Of a stretch of 64,000 bases of DNA, positions 26,625 to 34,661 are shown piece by piece (position 1 is the stretch's first letter; the number at the start of each line of letters is the position of its first letter). The stretch is from Lysobacterales bacterium (GTDB taxonomy: Bacteria > Pseudomonadota > Gammaproteobacteria > Xanthomonadales > SZUA-5): assembly GCA_022844135.1 (NCBI GenBank), contig JALHMG010000005.1, positions 13,324 to 77,323 of the forward strand, given 5' to 3'. The notes below the pieces were generated by a model. It was not told where the DNA came from, searched no databases, and saw only the letters and a list, made by a program, of their open reading frames with translations. A program made the position numbers and the translations under genes.

Positions 26625-27586
26625 TCAGGCGCTCGGCGCCAGGCGAATCCAAACCAGACATGCCAGATCGAGCTCGAACATTGCGTCGTTGTCGCTATGC
26701 GCATCATCGCCACGGTCGATGCGACCACCGAATACGCGAATGCGCCCGGTCGGCGTCAGCACGGCGCGGTGCCGGTAGATGGAACCTGAAGCGTCGCCGC
26801 TGGTTTCCAATCGGGTGATGCGCAGCGTGCGCGTATCGAGTGCGAACACGGGCGTCTCGCTCTGAACACGCTGGTGCTGATAGCCGAGCGAGCCGATGAG
26901 GTAAATCGTGTCGCCCACGAGCGTGGCCGTGTGGAAATCGGTCGGCGGAAAAACTTCCGCTGGATAGCCGTAGATTTCGATGCGGCCATCCGGGTAGTGC
27001 ACAAACACATCGTTGTAGATGCAGAAGTCCGGGTCGTAGCCGTCCTCGTGCTCGCCCGCTATCTGGATGATTCGCCCGTCGGGCAGAAAACTGATCGACT
27101 GACCGAATCGCTCCGCGCACCACACCGGATGCTCAATGGACGACGGTTTGTCGCTGAACTGCGTTCGCGCCAGCCAGGCACTGATCCCGGATCGCACCAT
27201 GGCCATCCAGAATGGATCGTCCATGCGCTCAGGATTGCTAACGCCGAAGCGCCGCTGCGCGCCGCGCGAGAAGGCCTCAGGCGTCGCATCGAAATGGCGC
27301 ACGCTGGGTTCGGCGGGCAGTCCAACCAGCGCACGCCGAATCTCGAACTGCAGGTTGTTCGGGTCCGCGCCAGCGTCGAGCAACGCCCGTGCCGTCGTCG
27401 CTCACGACAGCAATACAGTGCGTTGAGATGGCCCTGATGTTGATCCGTGGTGGGTCGGACGACGGACGCTACCTTGAAGGCTTCGATCTGGCTGACATCG
27501 TGGATCAGGATGTCGCGATCGCGCGGCTGGCCGCAGGCTGCCAATGCGCCTGTCGCCAGCAGTAATTGTCGACGACGATGATCCAA
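26625..27586 (-). pseudogene. frameshifted lipoprotein with ankyrin remnant and kelch-like region
   Basis: The 5' part begins at a TTG immediately after the upstream stop codon and reads MDHRRRQLLLATGALAACGQ, a lipoprotein signal with lipobox LAAC. It continues through VRPTTDQHQGHLNALYCC, the start of an ankyrin repeat. At about 27390-27405 the frame must change to join TARALLDAGADPNN, the expected continuation of the same ankyrin repeat. The rest (to 26625) is 252 residues with kelch-like strands (RIIQIAG, DTIYLIGSLGY, RIRVFGG). A single-base loss explains the break. It could be a real pseudogene, a sequencing error or a programmed shift. It is the last gene of the SdpR-like/cupin operon. 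Confidence 0.7.
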
Positions 27587-28951
27587 CTATCCGTTTCTCA
27601 GCGCCAAACCCGCTGGCAACGAGAGCGCGCCGTTTACTGCCGTTCGCAGCAGCGTTGGCGTGACGTAGTGCCGATGCACGCGGTCGATGACTGCCATGTA
27701 GAAGCGCCCGAAGGCATTGCGTACGACCACGCGCGTGCCGAGCGTGATAAGCGCGTTGCCGTCGGCGTCGATGCGGACTGCCACACATGAGCGGAACTTG
27801 AGATGCTTGTCGTCGGCACCGAGGACGACTTCGGCCAGACGTTCGTTGCTTTGTTGGCCGTGAACCGGGAAACGTCCTGCGAATTGGCACGTACTGCTGC
27901 CGAGCAGGGATGACACGGGACAGCCCAGGGGCGATGTGCGCAGGCCCAGTGGGCGGACCAGCAGGTTGCGCACGCGCATCATCAGCGACACGCTCGTGGG
28001 ACGGTGCTCGAGAAATGCATCGAGGACCATCGCCAGGATCGCAGCCGGCGAGCCGTTCGGCAGCTCCGCCGCCGCGAGACGAACGGCGAAGCAATCGTCG
28101 TGATAAGGCGCCGCATCGAACTGCAGGCGCTGCATCGAATCGGCCGGCACATCGATCGCACGAACGGGGCGCAATGCCAGCCCGTCTTCGATGAATCCGG
28201 CGACGCGTCGGCGCAGCGCAACGCGCAGCGCGCCAGCGCGGCGGCGTATTGAGGCGCAGGCGCGCCCGGCCAATGAACGCGTCGGGGCGGTGAACGACAA
28301 CGCGCGGGCCGGGTTGGAGGCGAAATCGTGCTGCGCCACGGCAGACTGCACCGCCTCGGGCAGCAATTCCGTGAGCGCGGGAATCGAAGCGACGCCAGCC
28401 GCGACCTGCGCGCGCAGCTCTGGCAGCAGGGCGCCCGCAAGTTCGTTGGTATGGCAAGACAACGCGAACAAGGCCGCGTGGCCGGGCGCTCGCGGTACGA
28501 ACTGGTGCCAGGTCTCGCTGCCGAAGCGCACGGTGAACAATGCGTCTGGCGGAATGTCGACGCACTGCACGGAGCGCAGAAACTCTGCGCTGTCGGCCAC
28601 TACGGGCAATCCGGAGAAGCGCAACTGCGCCCCACTGCTGCCGGCGACTGCGGTGAACACTCGCGGCCCGGCATGCCGATGAAACGGATGGCCGCGCTCG
28701 CCAACTACGAACGCATACAACGAGGAGAAATCGCCGCCAGCCGGCGCCATGCCATGCAAACGCGTCGAGGGCTCATCCAGCTCATCGCGAAACTCCGGAT
28801 GCGCGCTTTGGCAATCGGCGGTATTGGCGATCAAAGCATCGCCGGCGCCAGGTCCGAGCTGCGCGATGAGCGTCACTTCAACCGGTTGCTGCAGCCCCGT
28901 CAGCGGCAGTGTGGCATTCGGAAACGATCGCACCGCGACTGCATTCGACAT
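27587..28951 (-). CDS. cupin-like/DUF2867-type fusion protein
   Basis: In this 454-residue protein the N-terminal half looks cupin-like: GHPFHRHAGPRVFTAV, then ALFTVRFGSETWHQFVPR, giving several candidate metal-binding His. The C-terminal half (about residues 300-450) matches the DUF2867 pattern (VRNLLVRPLGLRTS, HLKFRSCVAVR, RVVVRNAFGRFYMAVIDRVHR). Function of DUF2867 is unknown. The start overlaps the regulator stop by one base (TAATG) and its stop abuts the TTG of the lipoprotein gene, so the three are one transcription unit. Confidence 0.75.
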   Translation of the reverse strand: MSNAVAVRSFPNATLPLTGLQQPVEVTLIAQLGPGAGDALIANTADCQSAHPEFRDELDEPSTRLHGMAPAGGDFSSLYAFVVGERGHPFHRHAGPRVFTAVAGSSGAQLRFSGLPVVADSAEFLRSVQCVDIPPDALFTVRFGSETWHQFVPRAPGHAALFALSCHTNELAGALLPELRAQVAAGVASIPALTELLPEAVQSAVAQHDFASNPARALSFTAPTRSLAGRACASIRRRAGALRVALRRRVAGFIEDGLALRPVRAIDVPADSMQRLQFDAAPYHDDCFAVRLAAAELPNGSPAAILAMVLDAFLEHRPTSVSLMMRVRNLLVRPLGLRTSPLGCPVSSLLGSSTCQFAGRFPVHGQQSNERLAEVVLGADDKHLKFRSCVAVRIDADGNALITLGTRVVVRNAFGRFYMAVIDRVHRHYVTPTLLRTAVNGALSLPAGLALRNG

Positions 28952-29280
28952 TATTCAGCCCCTACTGTTGCGGCACGTTTTGCGCGCGCCTTGCTTTCGC
29001 GTTTGAGTGGTCCGGCAACCGGACATAGCTCGGCCGCCCACGCAAACACGGTGTTCGCAACGCGGTCTCGCTGCAAGCGAAAGAACACGAACTGGCCGCG
29101 CTTCTCGCGTTCGATCAGGCCGGCTTCCTCGAGTATCCGCAGGTGTCCCGATAGCGCCGGTTTCGAGAAGTCGAAACGCTCTGCGATCTCGCCGGCCGTC
29201 AGTTCGCCATCGTTGAGAAACGCGAGGATCTTGCGCCGCGCCGTGGACGCCAGGGCCTCGAAAACGCGCTCCATGGTCAT
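28951..29280 (-). CDS. ArsR/SdpR-family transcriptional regulator
   Basis: This 109-residue winged-helix protein has the ArsR-like signature: VFEALASTARRKILAFL, then GELTAGEIAERFDFSKPALSGHLRILEEAGLIEREKRGQ. It is closest to the SdpR autorepressor group, and no metal-binding Cys pair is present in the recognition helix. In Bacillus, SdpR is paired with the immunity protein SdpI; here it leads a cupin-DUF2867 gene instead. A palindrome overlapping its own transcription start suggests autorepression. MTM at the N-terminus gives two nearby start choices. Confidence 0.88.
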   Translation of the reverse strand: MTMERVFEALASTARRKILAFLNDGELTAGEIAERFDFSKPALSGHLRILEEAGLIEREKRGQFVFFRLQRDRVANTVFAWAAELCPVAGPLKRESKARAKRAATVGAE

Positions 29281-29288
29281 TTCATTAA

Positions 29289-29341
29289 TTAACTACTTAG
29301 TTAAGTACGCAAAGACTATTTCACCCGAGAGGCGGCGTCAA
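29289..29341 (-). promoter_or_regulatory. sigma-70 promoter and overlapping palindromic operator of the SdpR-like operon
   Basis: On the minus strand TTGACG (29341-29336) and TAGTCT (29318-29313) are separated by exactly 17 bp. Transcription would start near 29305, inside the palindrome TTAACT-ACTT-AGTTAA (29289-29304), which overlaps a second dyad ACTTA-GT-TAAGT. A repressor bound here would block initiation, as expected for an autoregulated ArsR/SdpR-type protein. The leader to the ATG at 29280 is short, with no obvious Shine-Dalgarno. Confidence 0.65.
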
Positions 29342-29378
29342 CCTGCGGTAGCGTTATCGATCCGGCGGAAACGCCAGC

Positions 29379-30938
29379 CTACTTCGGCCGCCCAATACAG
29401 ATGATGGTCAAATCGTCGGTCGAACGGTCTTTGCCAACGAATTCGAGCAGGGACTTGCGCAGCGCTTCGTTGATCTCGGCGGGGCTTTCGCAGCTTGTGA
29501 GCACCTGATCGCGGCGCTTTTTGCCGTACGGCTCGCGCTTGTCGTTTTCGCCCTCGTCGACGCCATCGGTGGTCATTAGCAGGCAATCGCCAGGCGCAAG
29601 CTGCAGGCGCTGTTCGCGCAGATTGGGAGTCGATTCGGCGCCAAGCGGCGAGCCGGGATCGAGGCCCATCTCGATGACTTTGCGCGTGGCGGAGCGCAAG
29701 ACGGGGGGCGAGTGTCCGGCCAGCGCGACGCGGCACAGGCCGCTTTGCAGATCGATGTACACCGCGCACACGGTGGCGAACATGCCGGTCTCGAGCACCG
29801 GCGCCATCGCTTCCTGCAGCTCGATCAGCAGCTCTGCGGGGCCCGGCACGTTGGGGATCAGCAGGCGCAGGTCGGCCACCACATAGGCCATGTACAAGGA
29901 GGCGGAAATGCCCTTGCCGGACACATCGCCGATGACCACGACCAGCTCGTCGGCGCCACGCTTTTCGATGTGATAGAAGTCGCCGCCGATCATCAGCGCC
30001 GGTGTATACGACAGCGCCATTTCGAAACCGTTGAGATCCGCCGGCGGTTTCGATAGCAGGCGCATCTGGATGCGTTGTGCGAGGCGCAAATCCGCGTCTC
30101 TCAGCTTGCGCGAACCCGCCGCCGTCTGCATGCGGATGCCCGACACGGGAATGCGCAGCAGCAGCATCGCTTCGCGAAAATCGGCCAGCGCGATGCGCTG
30201 GACAACTTGCGTTTCCTGCTGGCCGCCGCCTTCGACGAGCAAACCGACTTTGTCGTCGACCGGCAAGGCAATCAGCGGCTCCAGATCGGGGGCTGCGATT
30301 TGCGCTGCGAGCCGACGCACTTCATCCTGCGACCAGACCACGGCACCGGCGCTGTCGGCCTTGAGCAGCGACATGGCGCGAAACAACGCATTGCGCGACA
30401 TATCGCCATCGCGCGGGTAGCGCGCCAGCGCCCAGCCGGCGCGCCAGTCCACGAGGCTGGCGCGCAGCGCGCCGGGGAGTAACTTGACGATCACCTCCAG
30501 CAAGGCCACCGCCTGCGCTTGTGGATCGTTGCTGGCCTGCTGCAGCGCCGCCATCAGCGCGGGCGCCAGCTCGTCCTTGAGCGGCTTCGCTGGCGGCATC
30601 AGCGTGCGCTCCATGGTTTGTCCGACCGGCGATGGCGCCGTCGATGTCGCCGCCAATTGCTGGTTATAGACCAGCGTGGCGCGGCCGAGGCCCACAACAT
30701 CGCCTTCGCGCAACAGGCGATCGCCGATCAACCGCGAGCCGTTGATTTCGGTGCCGTTGGCGCTGCCAAGGTCGCGCAACCGCCAACCGTCGGCGGACGC
30801 GATCACTTCGGCGTGGCGTCGCGACACAGTGGGATCGTCGATCGGATAGGTCACGCCCGGATCGCGACCGATCACACCATCGCGCTCGATGGTGATCACC
30901 CGACCTTGTGCTTTGCCGCTCAGTACCACCAAATACAT
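29379..30938 (-). CDS. FHA-domain SpoIIE/RsbU-type PP2C phosphatase
   Basis: The 519-residue product has an N-terminal FHA domain (about 1-95: VIGRDPGVTYPIDDPTVSRRHAEV, LRDLGSANGTEINGSRL), which binds phosphothreonine. A central sensor-like segment follows. The C-terminal SpoIIE phosphatase (about 300-519) contains MIGGDFYHIEKRGADELVVVIGDVSGKG, TTDGVDEGEN and DDLTIICIGR with the metal-binding Asp residues. Such phosphatases dephosphorylate STAS anti-anti-sigma factors in partner-switching modules. An RsbW-like kinase lies 1.6 kb away, but no STAS gene is in the window. I use the ATG at 30938, where the FHA fold begins, rather than 30986. Confidence 0.9.
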   Translation of the reverse strand: MYLVVLSGKAQGRVITIERDGVIGRDPGVTYPIDDPTVSRRHAEVIASADGWRLRDLGSANGTEINGSRLIGDRLLREGDVVGLGRATLVYNQQLAATSTAPSPVGQTMERTLMPPAKPLKDELAPALMAALQQASNDPQAQAVALLEVIVKLLPGALRASLVDWRAGWALARYPRDGDMSRNALFRAMSLLKADSAGAVVWSQDEVRRLAAQIAAPDLEPLIALPVDDKVGLLVEGGGQQETQVVQRIALADFREAMLLLRIPVSGIRMQTAAGSRKLRDADLRLAQRIQMRLLSKPPADLNGFEMALSYTPALMIGGDFYHIEKRGADELVVVIGDVSGKGISASLYMAYVVADLRLLIPNVPGPAELLIELQEAMAPVLETGMFATVCAVYIDLQSGLCRVALAGHSPPVLRSATRKVIEMGLDPGSPLGAESTPNLREQRLQLAPGDCLLMTTDGVDEGENDKREPYGKKRRDQVLTSCESPAEINEALRKSLLEFVGKDRSTDDLTIICIGRPK

Positions 30939-31062
30939 TCGTCTTTGTCCAATTGCGATGGCGCATCGGCGCCGCGTGCGGATCACACATCACACCGGGC
31001 GCCGACGCAAGCTCGAATAGTGCAAGAATCTGCGCTTCGTGCGGCCAGCCGGGGGAACAGCA

Positions 31063-31440
31063 ATGACGATTGCGTTGTGGTGTGTGTTGATCGCGGCTTT
31101 TTTGCCGATCGTATTCACAGGCATCGCCAAGTTCAGCGGGCCGGGTTTCAGCAACCGGAATCCGCGCGATTTCCAGGCGCGCCTGACCGGATTTCGCCAG
31201 CGCGCGCATGCGGCGCACCTGAACTCCTTCGAGGCGTTTCCACCCTTCGCCGCAGCCGTGGTCATCGCGCATATGCTGGGCGCCGATCGCGAATGGTCGG
31301 ACGGGTTGGCGATGGGCTTTATCGCCCTGCGCCTCGGTTATGGCGCAGCGTACATCGCCGACAAACCGACCCTGCGCAGCCTGCTGTGGTTGGGAGCGGT
31401 GTTTTGCTGGGTGGCATTGTTCGTGATCGCCGCGCTTTGA
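31063..31440 (+). CDS. MAPEG-family membrane protein
   Basis: This 125-residue protein has four hydrophobic helices and the MAPEG-type features NPRDFQARLTGFRQRAHAAHLNSFEAFPPFAAAV and LRLGYGAAYIADKPTLRSL. Eukaryotic relatives are glutathione-dependent membrane enzymes; bacterial members are mostly uncharacterised. GGGGGAA stands at the right distance from the ATG at 31063, preferred over the longer frame from 31039. Confidence 0.9.
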   Translation: MTIALWCVLIAAFLPIVFTGIAKFSGPGFSNRNPRDFQARLTGFRQRAHAAHLNSFEAFPPFAAAVVIAHMLGADREWSDGLAMGFIALRLGYGAAYIADKPTLRSLLWLGAVFCWVALFVIAAL

Positions 31441-31517
31441 TTTCGCATCGCGCAGCTATGGCGCGTCCGCCGAAAAATGCGGATGCTTGGCAGGTCGAGA
31501 CTGGGTGATACGAGCCG

Positions 31518-31982
31518 ATGGGCCTCTTTGATTTTGTGCGCAACATGCTGGGCGGCGGGGCGGCAAAAGACGACCGCCGGAACCGACCGCGCAGTTCCGT
31601 CAAGCGCGGCACGCAAATCCTGATCATCGACGACTCGACAACCGTCGTGACCATGTTGCGGCGCATGCTTGAACAGAATGGCTACGAACCGCTCGAAGCC
31701 TTCGATGCGGAGAGCGGCATTCAAATCGCCAAGGAAAACCTGCCGAGACTGATTTTTCTCGACATCGTGCTGCCCGGCATGAACGGCTTTGCCGCGTTGC
31801 GCACGCTACGGCGCGACCCGCTGACAGCAGAGATCCCAGTGATCATGATGAGCGGTAACGAGCAGGCCACCGAGCAGTTCTGGGCACAAAAGATCGGCGC
31901 CGACGACTTTATGAAGAAGCCATTCTCACGGCCTGAGGTGTTCGCGCGGGTGGATAAGTTGGTGAAGGGGCGGGAAGGTTAG
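31518..31982 (+). CDS. single-domain response regulator (CheY/PilG-like)
   Basis: The 154-residue protein has an unusual basic linker (residues 1-33, rich in Arg/Lys after MGLFDFVRNMLGGG). A receiver domain follows with acid pocket D38-D39, phospho-acceptor D82 in FLDIVLPG, S112 and K134 in MKKPFS. There is no output domain, so it acts by protein contact, as PilG/CheY-type regulators do. No histidine kinase is adjacent. It lies between the FHA-phosphatase and RsbW/kinase genes and could belong to that signalling group. It is convergent with the RsbW-like gene across the hairpin array. Confidence 0.9.
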   Translation: MGLFDFVRNMLGGGAAKDDRRNRPRSSVKRGTQILIIDDSTTVVTMLRRMLEQNGYEPLEAFDAESGIQIAKENLPRLIFLDIVLPGMNGFAALRTLRRDPLTAEIPVIMMSGNEQATEQFWAQKIGADDFMKKPFSRPEVFARVDKLVKGREG

Positions 31983-32067
31983 ATCGGAGCGCGGATTAAG
32001 CTGGCGATTTCAGAAAGTCACCCGGAAACGCAATCCGCGCCGTTGTTCGGTCTGAACAGAGGCCGCG

Positions 32068-32455
32068 ATGCCGTGGTTCGCAGGCTTTTTGGTACGCGGA
32101 CCCACGGTCCGCAGGCTTTTTTGGTACGCGGACCCACGGTCCGCAGGCTTTTTGGTACGCGGACCCACGGTCCGCAGGCTTTTTGGTACGCGGACCCACG
32201 GTCCGCAGGCTTTTTTTGGTACGCGGACCCACGGTCCGCAGGCTTTAAGTACTCGGAGCTATGGTCCGCAGGCCTTTGGTATTTTTCAACAAAACCAAGC
32301 AACATCAACAGCATGCGGACCATGGGTCCGCGTACCAAAAGCCAAGCCAAGCAACATCAACAGCCTTCGGACCACAGGTCCGAGTACCTAAAGCCTTCGG
32401 ACCACAGGTCCGAGTACCTAAAGCCTGCGGACCACGGGTCCGTGTACCTAAAGCT
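32068..32455. repeat. two-armed inverted array of terminator-like hairpin repeats
   Basis: Left arm: five clean units start at 32091, 32123, 32154, 32185 and 32218. Each reads GGTAC, then GCGGACCCACGGTCCGC (7-bp stem, CAC loop), then AGGC and a T-run of 5-7. A degenerate unit flanks each side. Right arm: the same consensus recurs in the opposite orientation near 32315, 32368, 32398 and 32427, with looser T/A-runs. The array separates the convergent response-regulator and RsbW-like genes. Each arm is oriented so that hairpin then T-run faces the incoming transcript, as in an intrinsic terminator. No spacers of constant length and no cas genes are present, so it is not a CRISPR. Confidence 0.85.
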
Positions 32456-32577
32456 AAGCAAAGCCACTTCGACAGAATGCGAACTATGGGTCCGTGACCC
32501 TGGTATGCGGACCAGGGCATTGCAGCACGTCCTTGGTGTCAGCGTCTTCTGGCGCTTCCGCAGCGTGGAGCCGAGCG

Positions 32578-33048
32578 TTACCAACCCTTCCCCAACCGAA
32601 TCACGTTACGCCCCTCCTCGAAGGCGTAGGTAAACTCGTCCATCATCGATTTCACCAGATGCAGGCCCAGGCCGCCGGTGCCACGCTCGTGCAGGCCAGC
32701 CTCGACATCCGGCGCCTCGGTTTGCGTCGGATCGAAGGGCCGGCCGCCGTAACTGACAATCGAACGCAGCGCGCTGGTGCCAACGATCAGATCGACCTGC
32801 ATGGGATCGTCGAGCGTGACTTCGCCGTGGGTAATCGCGTTGGTCAGCAACTCATCGAGCGCGATCTGCATCGCACGCATCGCCGGCTCGGGCACGTTGC
32901 CGGCCAACACCGCGCGCTCCAGCGCATCGTTCACCGCGCCGATCTCGGCGCGGCCGCCGCGAATCCGAAAGTTCCACACTTGCGGTTCGGCCTCCGCCAC
33001 GGCGGGCGCTTTTGCTCGGCGAAACCAGCGCTTTATCCACTGCCACAT
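32578..33048 (-). CDS. RsbW-like anti-sigma/ATP-binding Ser kinase (HATPase_c_2)
   Basis: This 156-residue GHKL ATPase-type protein has the N-box ALDELLTNAITHG, a G1-like YGGRPFDP and G2 GTGGLGLHLVKSMMDEF. These are the features of RsbW/SpoIIAB kinases, which hold a sigma factor or phosphorylate a STAS partner. I chose the ATG at 33048 (MWQWIKRWFRRAK), since the longer frame adds a Cys/His-rich segment without similarity. The FHA-SpoIIE phosphatase at 29379-30938 is the matching opposing enzyme. No STAS protein is found here. Confidence 0.85.
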   Translation of the reverse strand: MWQWIKRWFRRAKAPAVAEAEPQVWNFRIRGGRAEIGAVNDALERAVLAGNVPEPAMRAMQIALDELLTNAITHGEVTLDDPMQVDLIVGTSALRSIVSYGGRPFDPTQTEAPDVEAGLHERGTGGLGLHLVKSMMDEFTYAFEEGRNVIRLGKGW

Positions 33049-33219
33049 GGCGCGAACACCGTTTTCACAAGTATGGGCAAACATGCCCGGAAATGTGTTT
33101 CGGCACAAGCGTTAGCGTTGGAGCCTCGCGATGTGTGGATCTGTCGGCGCTCCGCTATGCATCGCACCCCGACAAAACCACCATCGCTGAAACCATCCAC
33201 CATCAAACCGCAGCCGCTC

Positions 33220-34626
33220 TCAAGGCCGGGCACCGAGTTTGGCCTCAAGCTCAGTCCAATCTCCCGGCACGAGTTTGCTCTTGGCCAAATCGAGCAATCT
33301 GAAGGCTTCTGATCGATTGCCGCGCGCGGCGAGGCGCTCGATTTCCTGGCGTGCGGCGCTGCCGAGCTTTTCGAATCCGTGCTTCACCGTTGCCTGATCC
33401 ACCGGTTGCATCGATAAGCGATTGAGCACTTCAAACGCGTTGTCGCCGGCGGGCTCGAACAGTTGCCCCTGCGCCAGCAAACGCTCGGCGCGCGCCATCT
33501 CTGCGGTTAGATTGCCTTGCGTTGCGGCGAGCTGCCGGGTCGCTGGCGCCGGCTCTGCCGGCGCTGGCGGCGCCGGACGCGCCATCCACCAGACGACGCC
33601 AGCCACAATGGCCGCCAGCACCAGAAGCACCAAAGCGATGCGCATTATCGCTTTGCGCGGATTGCTCTTGGGCACCGGCGCGGCGCGCGAGGGCAGTACA
33701 TTCGGGACCACAGGCTGCTGCACTGTCGGCGGCGCGCTGGGTGGCGTCGCGACGGGTGGCACAACTTTGGTCTCTTTTTGTTTAGAAGTTTTTGGCGCGG
33801 CGGCGGGCAGCTCGACCGCGCGCAACTCGCGCACTGTCTTGGGATCGAGATAACCATCGATCGCAGCGATCAGCTCGCGTGCGTTGGCAAAGCGCGCATC
33901 GGCGAGCTTGGCAAGCGTTTTGTCGACCAGCGGCTGGTACAGCGAGATCGAATCGGGCAACTTTGGCACCGGCTCCGACAGATGCTTGCCGATGACCACG
34001 AACGGGTCGTCGGCATCGAAAGGCGGGCGGCCGGTCAGCATTTCGAACAGCACCACACCCAAGCTGTAAAGATCCGAACGCCCATCGCCCGTGGCGCCTT
34101 CGATTTGCTCCGGACTCATGTAGTGCGGCGAGCCCATCATCATCGACGGGCCCTCGTTCTGCGCTCTGAGGATGCCGAGATCGCCAAGTACGGCGCCGCC
34201 ATCGGCGCGGAACATGATGTTCGCAGGCTTGATATCGCGATGTACGACGCCCTGCGCATGCGCGTAGTCCAGGGCACTGGCCAACTCGCGCGTGATGCGC
34301 AACGCCTCGGCCGGCGCCATCGGCTGCTGCATACGTTCGCGCAAACTGCCGCCGCTAACGAACTCGGTGGCGATGAATGGGTAACCGCCCGCAGAGCCGA
34401 TGTCGAAAACCGCAAGCACATGCGGGTGGTTCAGCCGCGCCGCGCTTTTGCCCTCGTCGACAAAACGTTGGCGTAAGCCAGGATCGTCGAAAAACTCTTC
34501 GCTTAAGACCTTGAGCGCCACCTGACGCGCAAGCGACTGCTGTTCGGCCAGAAAGGTGGTCGAACGCTTACTGGCTTTCAGCTGTTTCAACAGGCGATAG
34601 CCCGGAATCTCCGGCATTTGCGCCAT
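33220..34626 (-). CDS. transmembrane Ser/Thr protein kinase with atypical glycine loop
   Basis: The 468-residue product has an N-terminal kinase domain (about 8-265) with the VALKVL lysine, HRDIKPAN, a DLG variant of DFG (LGDLGILR), YMSPEQ and SDLYSLGVVLFE. The usual glycine-rich loop G-x-G-x-x-G is absent (LLKQLKASKRSTTFLAE), so ATP binding may be altered. A Pro/Lys linker, one membrane helix (IMRIALVLLVLAAIVAGVVWWM) and a helical extracytoplasmic tail follow. It is 171 bp downstream of no other gene on its strand except the cytochrome gene, and probably has its own promoter. Confidence 0.88.
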   Translation of the reverse strand: MAQMPEIPGYRLLKQLKASKRSTTFLAEQQSLARQVALKVLSEEFFDDPGLRQRFVDEGKSAARLNHPHVLAVFDIGSAGGYPFIATEFVSGGSLRERMQQPMAPAEALRITRELASALDYAHAQGVVHRDIKPANIMFRADGGAVLGDLGILRAQNEGPSMMMGSPHYMSPEQIEGATGDGRSDLYSLGVVLFEMLTGRPPFDADDPFVVIGKHLSEPVPKLPDSISLYQPLVDKTLAKLADARFANARELIAAIDGYLDPKTVRELRAVELPAAAPKTSKQKETKVVPPVATPPSAPPTVQQPVVPNVLPSRAAPVPKSNPRKAIMRIALVLLVLAAIVAGVVWWMARPAPPAPAEPAPATRQLAATQGNLTAEMARAERLLAQGQLFEPAGDNAFEVLNRLSMQPVDQATVKHGFEKLGSAARQEIERLAARGNRSEAFRLLDLAKSKLVPGDWTELEAKLGARP

Positions 34627-34661
34627 TCGCTACTCCGCACCCCAGCGAGCCGGAGAACCTA

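Noticed and set aside
32068-32455. CRISPR array
   Set aside because: The repeats are palindromic with only short T-runs between them and no unique spacers; orientation flips in the middle.
32043-32633. Repetitive ORF over the hairpin array (peptide repeats of the type VRRLFGTRTHGPQ)
   Set aside because: The repeating peptide is a by-product of the DNA hairpin units; no ribosome site, and it runs across both opposed arms.
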